64,000 nucleotides of DNA from DATFNI01 sp963712305 (GTDB lineage: Bacteria > Bacteroidota > Rhodothermia > Balneolales > DATFMH01). The stretch lies in contig CAVQHI010000001.1 of the NCBI GenBank assembly GCA_963712305.1, positions 1,612,001 through 1,676,000 on the forward strand, in the 5' to 3' direction. Below, piece after piece: positions 1 to 8,588 of this stretch (its first letter is position 1; each line of letters starts with the position of its first letter). A program made the translations under genes and the position numbers. The notes beneath the pieces were generated by a model. The model was not told the origin of the DNA, searched no databases, and worked only from the letters and a program-made list of their open reading frames with translations.

Positions 1-593
1 CCGCCTTTTTTCACTAATAATCCTTTGTTAACAATTGGCCCCGCGGAGTGACCGGTGATCGCCACATCATCATTGACGTTTATCATGCCTCCGGTCTCAT
101 TGACCAAAGAAGCGTGCGAATTCACCTGAAACGGACCATCAATATTAACAGTACCGGTACTGTTAATAGCAATTGTCTGAATAGACACTGAATTAGTTTC
201 ACCTAATGAAATAGTACCGGCATTAGATAACGTCTCGGATCCCTGTATTCCCCCGCTCGACAAGATGACAGCACCGCTGGGTAATATTTCACTCGCCTTA
301 CTCAGTGTAAGTGTACTATTGATTTCCAGGGTCTGCTTGCCATTTCCATTTGTACCGAGCGACAGACTATTGACTATCACATTGTTGGACATTGTTACGG
401 TGTATGTCCCGGAAAGGTTGATACAAGCATCGCTTGTAGACCCCGGAACACCACTTGACCAGTTCGTCGCGACATCCCAGGAGCCGCCTGACGCATTGAT
501 CCACGATGTGCTGCACTGTGCGTTGACTTTCTGACTGCCGAGGCTTAACCCCATAATGACAAAAACCCCCAAAAAGTAGTATACCCGTTTCAT
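1..593 (-). CDS. Secreted beta-strand-rich surface protein, N-terminal part (cut by window edge)
   Basis: Reverse-strand reading frame from ATG at 593 that runs off the left edge. The start is supported by an AGGGGAGA ribosome binding site a few bases upstream. Residues 1-27 form a signal peptide ending near VNAQ. The mature part opens with a GGSWDVATNWSSGVPG segment followed by short Asn/Ser/Thr/Gly-rich strands (TLEINSTLTLS, GTVNIDGPFQVNS). This pattern is typical of exported right-handed beta-helix or autotransporter-like adhesin proteins. No catalytic motif is visible and the C-terminal sorting signal lies outside the window, so the exact family is unknown. Confidence 0.75.
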   Translation of the reverse strand, partial: MKRVYYFLGVFVIMGLSLGSQKVNAQCSTSWINASGGSWDVATNWSSGVPGSTSDACINLSGTYTVTMSNNVIVNSLSLGTNGNGKQTLEINSTLTLSKASEILPSGAVILSSGGIQGSETLSNAGTISLGETNSVSIQTIAINSTGTVNIDGPFQVNSHASLVNETGGMINVNDDVAITGHSAGPIVNKGLLVKKG

Positions 594-1017
594 TTGTGTC
601 TCCCCTTATTCTACTTGCCTGTTTCAGATAAGCTAATTTTCTATGGGAGTTACAGAAATACCGTGATCAGGGTATTTTGAGCTATCGACAGCGAGAGATA
701 CGTCATATTATGTTTTCAGATCCGGAACGTGATTGACAAAATGATTTAAAGGATCCCATTCTTCCGCAGATACATGAAATTTTCGAGAGGAATAAAACGG
801 CGTTCGATAATGAGTATCCTCACTTCCGGTTCATGCAAGGTAAATCTTGTTTAGGAGACGCCGCCGCATCATCAATAATGACACTGATGATGATTTCAGG
901 AGTGACCAGCAACATACAGATTCCAAGCATCACAAATAGTCGATTACGACTTATGTGATACTTCGCCTCGGGAAAATTCAAATATTTAAATTTTCAATCT
1001 ACAATTGACGTGTTAGG
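594..1017. other. Intergenic region with one doubtful small ORF
   Basis: About 420 bases between the secreted protein and a MITE-like repeat. The only coding hint is a 36-residue minus-strand frame from ATG at 930 to a stop at 820, with a hydrophobic stretch (LGICMLLVTPEIIISVII) and a polar tail. It has no convincing ribosome binding site and I do not call it a gene. Nothing else is recognisable. Confidence 0.4.
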
Positions 1018-1453
1018 TAATTAACCTGAGCTCGGGATAAGACGGATCACACTCAAAGTAATCCTACAATTTTCATTTTCCCGAAACATCGGAACCGAGA
1101 AATCTAACCTGCCTCAAAATGCCAGCAAAAGTATCAGTAAATGCCATGTGAGTAGCTAAGATAACGTGAGTTCGAGATTCGCATCGGAGGAAATCGTTAA
1201 AAACGATTCGTTTTAGATTCCTTGACTCATAGCACCCGGATTAATCCGGGTGTTAGAGAGAATCGGCTAACACATGAACCGTTTTAACGGTTTATGCTGA
1301 TCCGGATATACGCCTGTATGTGCGAAATCAGCATTTGAGCAGGCTTATCTTAACTCGAACTCACGCCATAGATTCCTACCCGATAAATCGGGACAATGAC
1401 AGCGTGAGTATCTGGTAACACGACTTTTCCTTATCCCGAGCTCAGGTTAATTA
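1018..1453. repeat. MITE-like element (subfamily A), interrupted by a second MITE
   Basis: The ends form a perfect 24-bp inverted repeat at 1018-1041 and 1430-1453 (core TTAACCTGAGCTCGGGATAA). There is no transposase inside. The outer parts match the element at 28231-28448: both have a TCATTTTCCCGA...GGA..GAGAAATCTAA segment on the left and AGATTCCT...GACAATGAC / TCGGAATGAC on the right. Subtracting the inner insertion (about 205 bp) leaves about 230 bp, close to the 218 bp of the uninterrupted relative. Confidence 0.8.
1163..1367. repeat. MITE-like element (subfamily B) nested inside subfamily A
   Basis: Perfect 12-bp terminal inverted repeats, CGTGAGTTCGAG at 1165-1176 and CTCGAACTCACG at 1354-1365. 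The interior contains short palindromes such as CACCCGGATTAATCCGGGTG and ACCGTTTTAACGGT. Nearly all of it recurs, reverse complemented, at 55777-55993. It has no coding capacity. It lies within another element of similar terminal sequence, so it is the younger insertion. Confidence 0.8.
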
Positions 1454-1520
1454 TTGATTTTGTGATATCAACTCCACCAAAAATTCCTAACTAAAATAAT
1501 ATAAGTTTTTCCTATTTCTG

Positions 1521-2237
1521 CTATATGAGTCTCTCTTTGATAGCTTTGGCAACCACTTCTGTCTGACAGTGGACGTGTAGTTTGGCATATATATTTTTGA
1601 TGTGCGTATCAACGGTATGTTGGCTCAGAAATAGATTGGAGGCTATTACTTTCTTGCTGTGACCGTCTATCATCTGCAATAGTATTTCTTTCTCTCGCTG
1701 AGTCAGTCCATAATCTTTCTGAGGCTGCGAGTATTTGGCAAACATTGACAAGACTCGTGCCGCTATCTTCGGTGTCATGACCGCCCCGCCTTCAGACACC
1801 TGATGTAACGAATGATAAATATTGGCCGGTGTCGTCGATTTTAGCAGATAGCCACTTGCCCCGAGACAAATGGCATTGAATAGCGTTTGGTCATCGTCCA
1901 TCACCGTTAAAATGATGATTCGCGATGACGGGCTAATCTTCTGAAATCTCGGAATACCTTCCAAACCGCTCATTCCTGGCAGTCCAATATCAAGCAGGAT
2001 GATATCCGGAGCAAGACCACCCTGCATATATTCAAGTGCACGCTCTGCTGAAGGAACTGCTATGGGACAATGCAAATCATCATGCCCGTCAATTACCTCA
2101 CGCAATGCCGATCGGTACTGCAAGTCATCTTCAACCAGTAAAACCTCAATTGTATGATCTGTTTGTACTGTCATTTTAACGTAAGCCATTTGTGGCAGTT
2201 TATCATAATCATGATGGCGCTTCCATACCACGATCAC
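1521..2237 (-). CDS. NarL/LuxR-family response regulator
   Basis: A 238-residue two-domain response regulator. The receiver domain spans about 30-145, with acidic pair D37/D38, phosphoacceptor D83 (LLDIGLPGMSG), a switch Thr in IILTV and the conserved Lys in GYLLKS. A LuxR-type helix-turn-helix occupies the last 65 residues (LTQREKEILLQMIDG, SQHTVDTHIKNIYAKL). The first start is a GTG whose GTGA overlaps the stop of the upstream kinase gene by 4 bp, implying translational coupling. Internal ATGs at residues 17 or 22 would still keep the whole receiver domain. The partner is almost certainly the adjacent kinase. The DNA target is unknown. Confidence 0.93.
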   Translation of the reverse strand: MIVVWKRHHDYDKLPQMAYVKMTVQTDHTIEVLLVEDDLQYRSALREVIDGHDDLHCPIAVPSAERALEYMQGGLAPDIILLDIGLPGMSGLEGIPRFQKISPSSRIIILTVMDDDQTLFNAICLGASGYLLKSTTPANIYHSLHQVSEGGAVMTPKIAARVLSMFAKYSQPQKDYGLTQREKEILLQMIDGHSKKVIASNLFLSQHTVDTHIKNIYAKLHVHCQTEVVAKAIKERLI

Positions 2238-5200
2238 GGTATATTAGCCATGATACATATCATTGTACCTTCACTCGGTTCTGATTTAAAAGAGAGTTCT
2301 CCACCTATCATTTCAACTCTTGAAGCCATATTGTAAAGGCCATTGCCGCGCCTTACTGTTTCTACATCAAAACCTTTTCCATTGTCCTGTATTTCCATCC
2401 TGAAATTTTTCCCAACCTCCTTAATGACAATTGAGATGTCGCTGGCTTCGGCATGTCGTATAATATTTTGAAGGATTTCTTTATAAATCAGAAAAATATT
2501 ACGCCTGAATTCAAGGGAATAATCTTCATGAAATGTCGTAGAATCTGCAGAAAAATGCACCTCCAGACCGTCAAGCTGTTGAAAGGTGGTATCACGCAAC
2601 CGTTCAATCAATTGCGGCATACTATCGTTGCGCGGGTTAACCAGCCAGACGATATCTCTCATTGATTGGGCGGAGGTCTCGGCCAGCGACTGGATGCGGC
2701 TGATACGGTCTTTAATCTCCGGTTTATTGGATACTTTCTCCTCCATCAACCCTGACAAAAGAGCAATGCTGCTCAGGTTGCTGCCGATTTCATCGTGTAA
2801 ATCGCCAGAAATACGCTGCCGTATCTGCTCTTTCTCAATTTCACTCTTTTGCAGCTGCAGCTCAGTAGTCATCAGACGGTTTCGTTCTTCTTCTCTCTGT
2901 AATTTTTTTTGCAGCCGCTGATGTCTGATCCGGCTTGTTCCATTGGCTATGCCACCTATCATTATCAGGCCGATAAAACTATATCCCAGGTAGGCCCAAA
3001 TAGTTTCATACCACGGAGGTTCAATAGTCAGCTTCAGAATAGCTGCTTCATAAACAACTCCGGTCGCGCTATGGACCCGGGAATGAAGAACATAATTACC
3101 TGAGGGCAGATTTGTGAATACAGCGAAAGGCTCATTACTCCATTGAGACCATCCAAGCGAAAAGCCTTCCAGTCGATACTGATATTCATGTTGATTCGAA
3201 TAGATAAACGAAGGCAGCGTCATAGCGACCCGAATATTTCTTTTTTTATACTGGAGTGTAAGTTCCGGTGTCGCTTCAGCATAGCCACCCCATATCAGCG
3301 AGTCGTCCGGGACAGTTGTAACTTTTCGCAGCATAATATCAGGCTCGTGGGCCAGGGCCGTCGTGAATTCTTTTTTCCATTCAACAAATCGCTCGCCACA
3401 TCCAAACCAATTATCACCACTGATGGGATCGGAATAGATAGAGTAGACCTCTCCCTTGAATCGGAGGATATCCGGCAAAGGATCAATGGCTAACGAATCA
3501 GGATTTGATGTTGGCCAGAGATGGTATAGGTGATAATCCCTGCTGTGATCCCCCTTTCCAATATTCATCCAGATCGACTGATCGGCACTCACTACCATCT
3601 CAGGTACAAACATGGTTGTGTCTTTCAAAATGGGCAACCCGAGATTTGTATGTTCAAACATGTCATTAACAGGATTATAAACCCTTAGCCCGTTATCTGT
3701 ACCGGCGAATATTCTGCCGTTCCATGAAAACATATCGATCTCTCCCCCGGCTATTCCCCTATCAGCCTTATAATGAACCGGGTGCAACGTATGTGCGTCA
3801 AGATGGTATGCCTCTTTTAAAACGGTTCCCACCCAAAGAGAATGGTCTGAGGCCTGGACAATGGTATGTACAAAACCTGATATCCCTTTTACTTTGCCCT
3901 TATCATGCCATTTCCCATGCTCTTTATACAACAGGGCAAGTCCGTCATCAAGACCAACCCAGACAGAATCGGGATTGGTTTCCGAGGTATGCAAAGCCGT
4001 TGTACGCATCCATTCGGTATGAAGCAACCGGGCTGTCGTATCACGAATCACAAAAGTTCCTGATATCGTCCCTGCAAGCAGTTCATCTCCGCTGGTATCG
4101 AGAGCAAACGCCTGCCCCTGGAGATTCTTTACCAGGCGAAAGACGGTATTTCGTTTCTCCACATCAACTCTATTGGCTGTCGTTGAATAGTAAACACCAA
4201 CGGTGGTCGCAACATACAACCGATTCTTAAACCGGCGAATGGAAAGAATTGCACCGTCGAGACCACTTTCCTTGTCATAAATCCGAAAAGGTACTGACCA
4301 GTCAATACGCGCAATGCCATTATTTAGTGCCAGCCACAAGCTCCCGTTGCGATCGACAAAGGTTGACCAAACGGTCTGATCATCAAGACCCGCTTCCTCG
4401 TTTAGCAGCTGTGTTACTTTCCCTTCCTTATTAAGAATCAAGACACCTCCCCTTCTTGTTCCGAAAGCGAAGTGATTCTGATCAAGTTTGGTACCACTGT
4501 AAAGCTGTTTCTGAAGCAGCCAGGCACGAATATTCTCTGCAAATGGTGAAAGCTTTTTGCCGTCATAGATCCACAACCCGTCGTCATCAGTTCCGACCAA
4601 AATGTGCTGCTTATCATATGGAAGCATTAAATAGACGCGTTTATCACCGAAATACGAAAGACCTTCAGGCAGAACCCATTGTCCATCTGATAACCTCAAT
4701 ACACCTTTTTCAATCTCACGAACATATAGTGATCCATTCATGTATGTGAGCGTATGATAACCGGTATCCGAGCTCCAGATCTTGAATTTCCCGTTATGCC
4801 ATTTAAAAATATGACTATAAGTTTGAAAAAAGACGCCTTCCGGGGACGCCAGCGTTCGCCATACATCAGCAATTTGCCGCAAAGAGTCAGGCAGAGATGA
4901 AAGGAGCGAGTGAAACTGCAGACTTCCTGTTGAATCCGGTTCCATGTATCCAAGATTACCGCGCGCACCTACATACACGCGCCCTGTCGAATCGCATCCG
5001 ACAGACCTTATAATCAGCCCCCTTTCGGCTAAAAGATTCCGCCAGCCGGTACCATCAAACTCCAGCAGACCGCTGGTGTTTCCGACATAAATTATGCCGC
5101 GATTATCCTGCGCAATCGCCCAATTTTGAGGGTGAGACCCGTATTCTTCCGGCGCATAGTTTCTTATGTTCGGCATCCCTGTCTCCGGGATCTGCGCAAT

Positions 5201-5296
5201 CGCGCCCATCCACATTACAAACTGAAACAGGATGAATAAGAAAAAGAAATTTACCAGCCACGCACAACTCTTACCCGTTCTACTATAAATCCCCAT
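2234..5296 (-). CDS. Two-component propeller sensor histidine kinase (Reg_prop / Y_Y_Y / HisKA_3)
   Basis: A 1020-residue membrane sensor kinase. A hydrophobic signal or anchor covers about 12-35. A long periplasmic part with Reg_prop beta-propeller repeats (NWAIAQDNRGIIYVGN, DGLWIYDGKKL, NGSLWLALNNGIARID) runs to about 670, followed by a Y_Y_Y domain (YQYRLEGF...WSQWSN...NLPSGNY). A transmembrane helix lies near 763-783, then a coiled-coil linker. HisKA_3 has the phosphoacceptor His at about 834 (GDLHDEIGSNLSS). The HATPase domain has an N-box around 940-950 and a G-box DNGKGFD. Relatives in Bacteroidota are often hybrid proteins that sense oligosaccharides at the propeller. This one is not fused and instead overlaps a separate response regulator gene. 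The ligand is unknown. Confidence 0.93.
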   Translation of the reverse strand: MGIYSRTGKSCAWLVNFFFLFILFQFVMWMGAIAQIPETGMPNIRNYAPEEYGSHPQNWAIAQDNRGIIYVGNTSGLLEFDGTGWRNLLAERGLIIRSVGCDSTGRVYVGARGNLGYMEPDSTGSLQFHSLLSSLPDSLRQIADVWRTLASPEGVFFQTYSHIFKWHNGKFKIWSSDTGYHTLTYMNGSLYVREIEKGVLRLSDGQWVLPEGLSYFGDKRVYLMLPYDKQHILVGTDDDGLWIYDGKKLSPFAENIRAWLLQKQLYSGTKLDQNHFAFGTRRGGVLILNKEGKVTQLLNEEAGLDDQTVWSTFVDRNGSLWLALNNGIARIDWSVPFRIYDKESGLDGAILSIRRFKNRLYVATTVGVYYSTTANRVDVEKRNTVFRLVKNLQGQAFALDTSGDELLAGTISGTFVIRDTTARLLHTEWMRTTALHTSETNPDSVWVGLDDGLALLYKEHGKWHDKGKVKGISGFVHTIVQASDHSLWVGTVLKEAYHLDAHTLHPVHYKADRGIAGGEIDMFSWNGRIFAGTDNGLRVYNPVNDMFEHTNLGLPILKDTTMFVPEMVVSADQSIWMNIGKGDHSRDYHLYHLWPTSNPDSLAIDPLPDILRFKGEVYSIYSDPISGDNWFGCGERFVEWKKEFTTALAHEPDIMLRKVTTVPDDSLIWGGYAEATPELTLQYKKRNIRVAMTLPSFIYSNQHEYQYRLEGFSLGWSQWSNEPFAVFTNLPSGNYVLHSRVHSATGVVYEAAILKLTIEPPWYETIWAYLGYSFIGLIMIGGIANGTSRIRHQRLQKKLQREEERNRLMTTELQLQKSEIEKEQIRQRISGDLHDEIGSNLSSIALLSGLMEEKVSNKPEIKDRISRIQSLAETSAQSMRDIVWLVNPRNDSMPQLIERLRDTTFQQLDGLEVHFSADSTTFHEDYSLEFRRNIFLIYKEILQNIIRHAEASDISIVIKEVGKNFRMEIQDNGKGFDVETVRRGNGLYNMASRVEMIGGELSFKSEPSEGTMICIMANIP

Positions 5297-5495
5297 TTGT
5301 GTCCGCCTTAGATATCAATCATTTAGTCGTAGCTTTAGTCTAACTACCTTCCTCAACTTTTTCCACTCCGAATGATTAAAGAATCGTTAGAATTATTTTG
5401 AGAAAACAGATTGACAGGCATTACACTGTCGTTAAGCTGCTAAAAGAATGTTATTTTGCACGCGAGAAAGTTTTAGTCAGAAAGACCCAATAACT

Positions 5496-6158
5496 ATGGA
5501 TATCCTCAAATTGATTTTTGAACACGACATGCTCCTGGAACAACTGTCTGGAGAACATGATGTGCGAAACGAACGTAAACGTCCCTCAAGTATTGAAGAA
5601 TTCATGCGGCCGGCACCAACCTATTCTCGTTTTTATATAACTGGTACCAACCTGGAGGGTCCCCTGTTTGGTCTTGATCAGATTGATCATGCAACCTTTG
5701 TACTGGAAGCTGTTTCCAAAGGTCTCGAAGGATTGGAATTCAATACAACAAACGGAGACCAATATGATGAACTGCTCCCGGCACTGGAAGGGTTACCGGC
5801 AGGCGGGGCTATAGTAGCCCATAACGGCGATCTTGATGAAGAGGCAGACGGTCTGACAATAACTGACGATGGGCAGCTTCGTGATCGCATTCCGGCCATG
5901 CTCAAATTCCTGGACAAAAATCAGCACGTCATCTATAAAGAAAAAGCCAAGGATGGATATGACCTGCATCTGTTCAGCCGACAGAATCTTTATGAGTCCC
6001 TTTTTTATCCACTTAGGACGCTTATAGAACCCGGATTGCGTTTCTTCAGCATCAACGGAAAACGGGTCACTGGAGAGCGGTTCTTTTATTTCGAAACGCA
6101 TCGCCTCGATCGTCCGCCACATGGTTTTGAAGAGGTTTTTCCTGACACTGTAGTTTAA
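5496..6158 (+). CDS. Conserved-looking protein of unknown function
   Basis: I do not recognise the family. The likely start is the ATG at 5496 (MDILKLIFEHDMLLEQ), giving 220 residues; an upstream in-frame start at 5448 would add 16 unremarkable residues. The protein is soluble and acidic, with no signal peptide or membrane segment. The central region (GLEGLEFNTTNGDQYDELLPALEGL, then GGAIVAHNGDLDEEADGL) looks like an ordered alpha/beta fold. The C-terminal part has aromatic-rich FFSINGKRVTGERFFYFE. It is divergent from the sensor kinase and converges on the methyltransferase gene across a shared terminator. Codon use resembles its neighbours. Confidence 0.7.
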   Translation: MDILKLIFEHDMLLEQLSGEHDVRNERKRPSSIEEFMRPAPTYSRFYITGTNLEGPLFGLDQIDHATFVLEAVSKGLEGLEFNTTNGDQYDELLPALEGLPAGGAIVAHNGDLDEEADGLTITDDGQLRDRIPAMLKFLDKNQHVIYKEKAKDGYDLHLFSRQNLYESLFYPLRTLIEPGLRFFSINGKRVTGERFFYFETHRLDRPPHGFEEVFPDTVV

Positions 6159-6165
6159 ACGATAC

Positions 6166-6203
6166 GTAAAGGATGCCATCACTTTAAGTGATGGCATCCT
6201 TTA
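6166..6203. terminator. Perfect palindromic bidirectional terminator
   Basis: A 38-bp perfect palindrome with arms GTAAAGGATGCCATCACTT and its complement at 6166-6184 and 6185-6203, directly between two converging genes that end at 6158 and 6219. It has no long U-run, but position and symmetry suit a shared transcription stop. Confidence 0.75.
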
Positions 6204-6218
6204 CACACAATCTAGATT

Positions 6219-7004
6219 TCAGGAGGTGTGGCAGACAAACATGAGCATTCTGTCACTGGTTTCTTCATCATACGGATCACCATCATAGTTTCCGCAGCAT
6301 TTTATGAGCATCAGGTTGTAATGTGCGAGATGTTTCCTAAACCAGTCCAAATCGTATAATTTCACTCTTTCCTGGTACTCCCGGACATCTCCGTTCTCTT
6401 TGTGAAAATGGATTGTTTTCACAACCATATTTGTATTCTTGTCTATCTCCTTCCTGATGTCATACGTCAATGAGTCAACCTTACCCTCTTCATGTGGATT
6501 AAGTGACCTGATAACATTACGCGGGTTCAGATAATCGATGACGAGACGTCCGGCTGGCCGGAGCATTCGACTCATGGCATGTAAGACACGTGAATTTTCG
6601 GAATCATCATCAAAATAGCCGAATGTTGTAAAGAGATTCAGTATGGCATCAAATTGCTCATCCAGTGGCTCTCTCATATCATGGATGCCGAAATTGATGG
6701 ATAGCTTTTCTTCAGCAGCTCTCTCGTTTGCTTTTTGGATTGCCCGTTCCGATAAATCAAAACCCGTGACTTTGTAACCCCGACGAGCCATATTTAGGGA
6801 ATGGCGCCCTCGTCCACATCCCAGATCTAAGATTTTGTGATATCTTGATTCCGGCAATTCCACTTCCAGCAGATCGGCAAGGCGCGCAGCCTCTTTGTCA
6901 TCACGATGTGCATATAACTTCTCATAGAGCGAACTGTCAAACCACTCCTCATACCAGGAAGTGGAAAGACTGTGATTATTCAATTCCGACTGGCTGTCTG
7001 ACAT
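6219..7004 (-). CDS. Class I SAM-dependent methyltransferase
   Basis: A 261-residue Rossmann-type methyltransferase. Motif I is ILDLGCGRGRHS (residues 58-69), the acidic residue that binds the ribose of SAM follows in VTGFDLSERAI, and motif IV-like sequence is FDAILNLFTTFGYF. The arrangement (Methyltransf_25/11-like, cytosolic, no signal) fits small-molecule methyltransferases, but the substrate cannot be inferred. The gene stands alone between the palindromic terminator and the divergent FadL gene. Confidence 0.88.
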   Translation of the reverse strand: MSDSQSELNNHSLSTSWYEEWFDSSLYEKLYAHRDDKEAARLADLLEVELPESRYHKILDLGCGRGRHSLNMARRGYKVTGFDLSERAIQKANERAAEEKLSINFGIHDMREPLDEQFDAILNLFTTFGYFDDDSENSRVLHAMSRMLRPAGRLVIDYLNPRNVIRSLNPHEEGKVDSLTYDIRKEIDKNTNMVVKTIHFHKENGDVREYQERVKLYDLDWFRKHLAHYNLMLIKCCGNYDGDPYDEETSDRMLMFVCHTS

Positions 7005-7320
7005 AAAATCTATCTAACGCAATTAAAAATTTTCTTAAGATACAAAAAAAGATAGCACGCACCTCTTTTACAACTATCCTGACTGTCTATTACCGACTGC
7101 TTGAATTTTTTATCCCATCTTCTTCGAGATGTAACTAATAAAAATATCTGATTTTATAAAATCATAAGTAATCCAAAGTTCGTAATGAACATTGTTCTTT
7201 TTTTATTTTTTCCGTTATTTTATCGAAAATGGAATATGGAAGCGCTTTCTTTGCTGCCAGCTCCACAACCTGTTTAGCTACAATATATTACTGAATCAAG
7301 TACTTGGAGGGTATCAATCA

Positions 7321-8568
7321 ATGTCTAGATATGTTACCATAATATGCCTGATTTTTGCCATGACTACAGCCAAAGTACGTGCCAGCGGCTTTGCGCTTTA
7401 TGAGGCGAGTGTCCGAATTACCGGTATGATGGGCGCTTATGTAGCCAATGGTCATGATGTTTCGACCATTTTTTTCAATCCAGCTGGTCTGGCTCAGCTC
7501 TCCGGACTGAATCTTAACTTTGGCGCCGCGTTTATCGCACCCAGAAATAAGTTCCGCGGTCCCTTGCCATACAGTACCAATGAGTACCTGATGGAAAAAC
7601 AGACATTCTTTGTGCCTGATGCTTATGCATCCTATGCCGTTACACCGAAACTGAGCTTTGGTATCGGCATGTATGCTCCTTATGGATTAGGCACAAAATG
7701 GAAGTCTGGATGGATTGGCAGTAGATATGCTGTTAAAACAGAACTGCAGATGCTCGTGCTGAACCCCGTTGTGAGCTATCGGTTGCCCGACATAGGTCCT
7801 GTCAAAACATACATTGGTGGAGGCGTGATCATCGGTCTGAAGGGTGATGCAAAACTATCTCGTGAAGTTGATGACTTTGTGGGTCAGACCGGTTCGGTTA
7901 GCCTGGATGGATCACAGGAAAGTACGCCTGTGGGATATAATCTTGGTATTATCCTCCGCCCGTCTGATAAGGTCTCCTTCGGTTTCACTTATCGCAGCCA
8001 GCTGGAACTTAAACTGCGCGGTGATGCTGTATTCACGGGCCTTCCCGAATCTGGTTTTCCAAGGGGGGTGACCGGCAGCCTGACGATCAAAACACCTGCC
8101 AACTGGGCCGCCGGCATTAATGTTCATCCTATCGAAGATCTGAGTGTAGAATTTGACTATGTATGGTGGGGTTGGTCGAGTTTCAAAAACCTCGATATTT
8201 ATTTTGATAAACACACTCCAGCCTTGCAGGATCTGAAAAATCCGCGGAATTATCATAACACTTCCCAATACCGATTGGGGGCAGAATATAATGTCAGGAA
8301 AGTTGCCGGACTGACGGTTAGAGCCGGTATCACATATGACGAAAACCCCATTCCAGACAGTACACTCGATCCCACATTGCCAGACGCAAACCGATGGGAT
8401 TTCTCAGGTGGTTTTTCCTACCAGATAACCCCGCAGGTCTCGTTTGATGCGTTCTATATGTTCATAAGAGCAAATGAACGGAAAATCGATACTCCTGAAA
8501 ATCCCCTGGAGGGCTACTATAACACGAAGGCCAATCTCTTCGGTGCCGCACTCTCATTTTCATTTTAA
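7321..8568 (+). CDS. OmpP1/FadL/TodX-family outer membrane transporter
   Basis: A 415-residue outer-membrane beta-barrel of the FadL family, which imports long-chain fatty acids and other hydrophobic molecules. The start at 7321 follows GGAGGG nine bases upstream; the frame is open further 5' but that extension is not signal-like. The signal peptide ends near KVRASG. Family features follow at once: GFALYEASVRITGMMGAY, then NPAGLAQLSGLN (the conserved NPA hatch motif). The C-terminus ends in F (AALSFSF), as expected for BAM-inserted barrels. It is followed 20 bp later by a lipoprotein esterase gene and the two probably form an operon that releases and imports fatty acids. Confidence 0.93.
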   Translation: MSRYVTIICLIFAMTTAKVRASGFALYEASVRITGMMGAYVANGHDVSTIFFNPAGLAQLSGLNLNFGAAFIAPRNKFRGPLPYSTNEYLMEKQTFFVPDAYASYAVTPKLSFGIGMYAPYGLGTKWKSGWIGSRYAVKTELQMLVLNPVVSYRLPDIGPVKTYIGGGVIIGLKGDAKLSREVDDFVGQTGSVSLDGSQESTPVGYNLGIILRPSDKVSFGFTYRSQLELKLRGDAVFTGLPESGFPRGVTGSLTIKTPANWAAGINVHPIEDLSVEFDYVWWGWSSFKNLDIYFDKHTPALQDLKNPRNYHNTSQYRLGAEYNVRKVAGLTVRAGITYDENPIPDSTLDPTLPDANRWDFSGGFSYQITPQVSFDAFYMFIRANERKIDTPENPLEGYYNTKANLFGAALSFSF

Positions 8569-8588
8569 ACTTTTTGGGATCACAGACC

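Noticed and set aside
3724..4230. A 168-residue plus-strand frame inside the sensor kinase gene
   Set aside because: Opposite strand to the beta-propeller coding region; no family and no ribosome site.
7192..7320. An N-terminal extension of 43 residues on the FadL protein
   Set aside because: The extension is not signal-like, whereas the ATG at 7321 has a GGAGGG site and starts a signal peptide.
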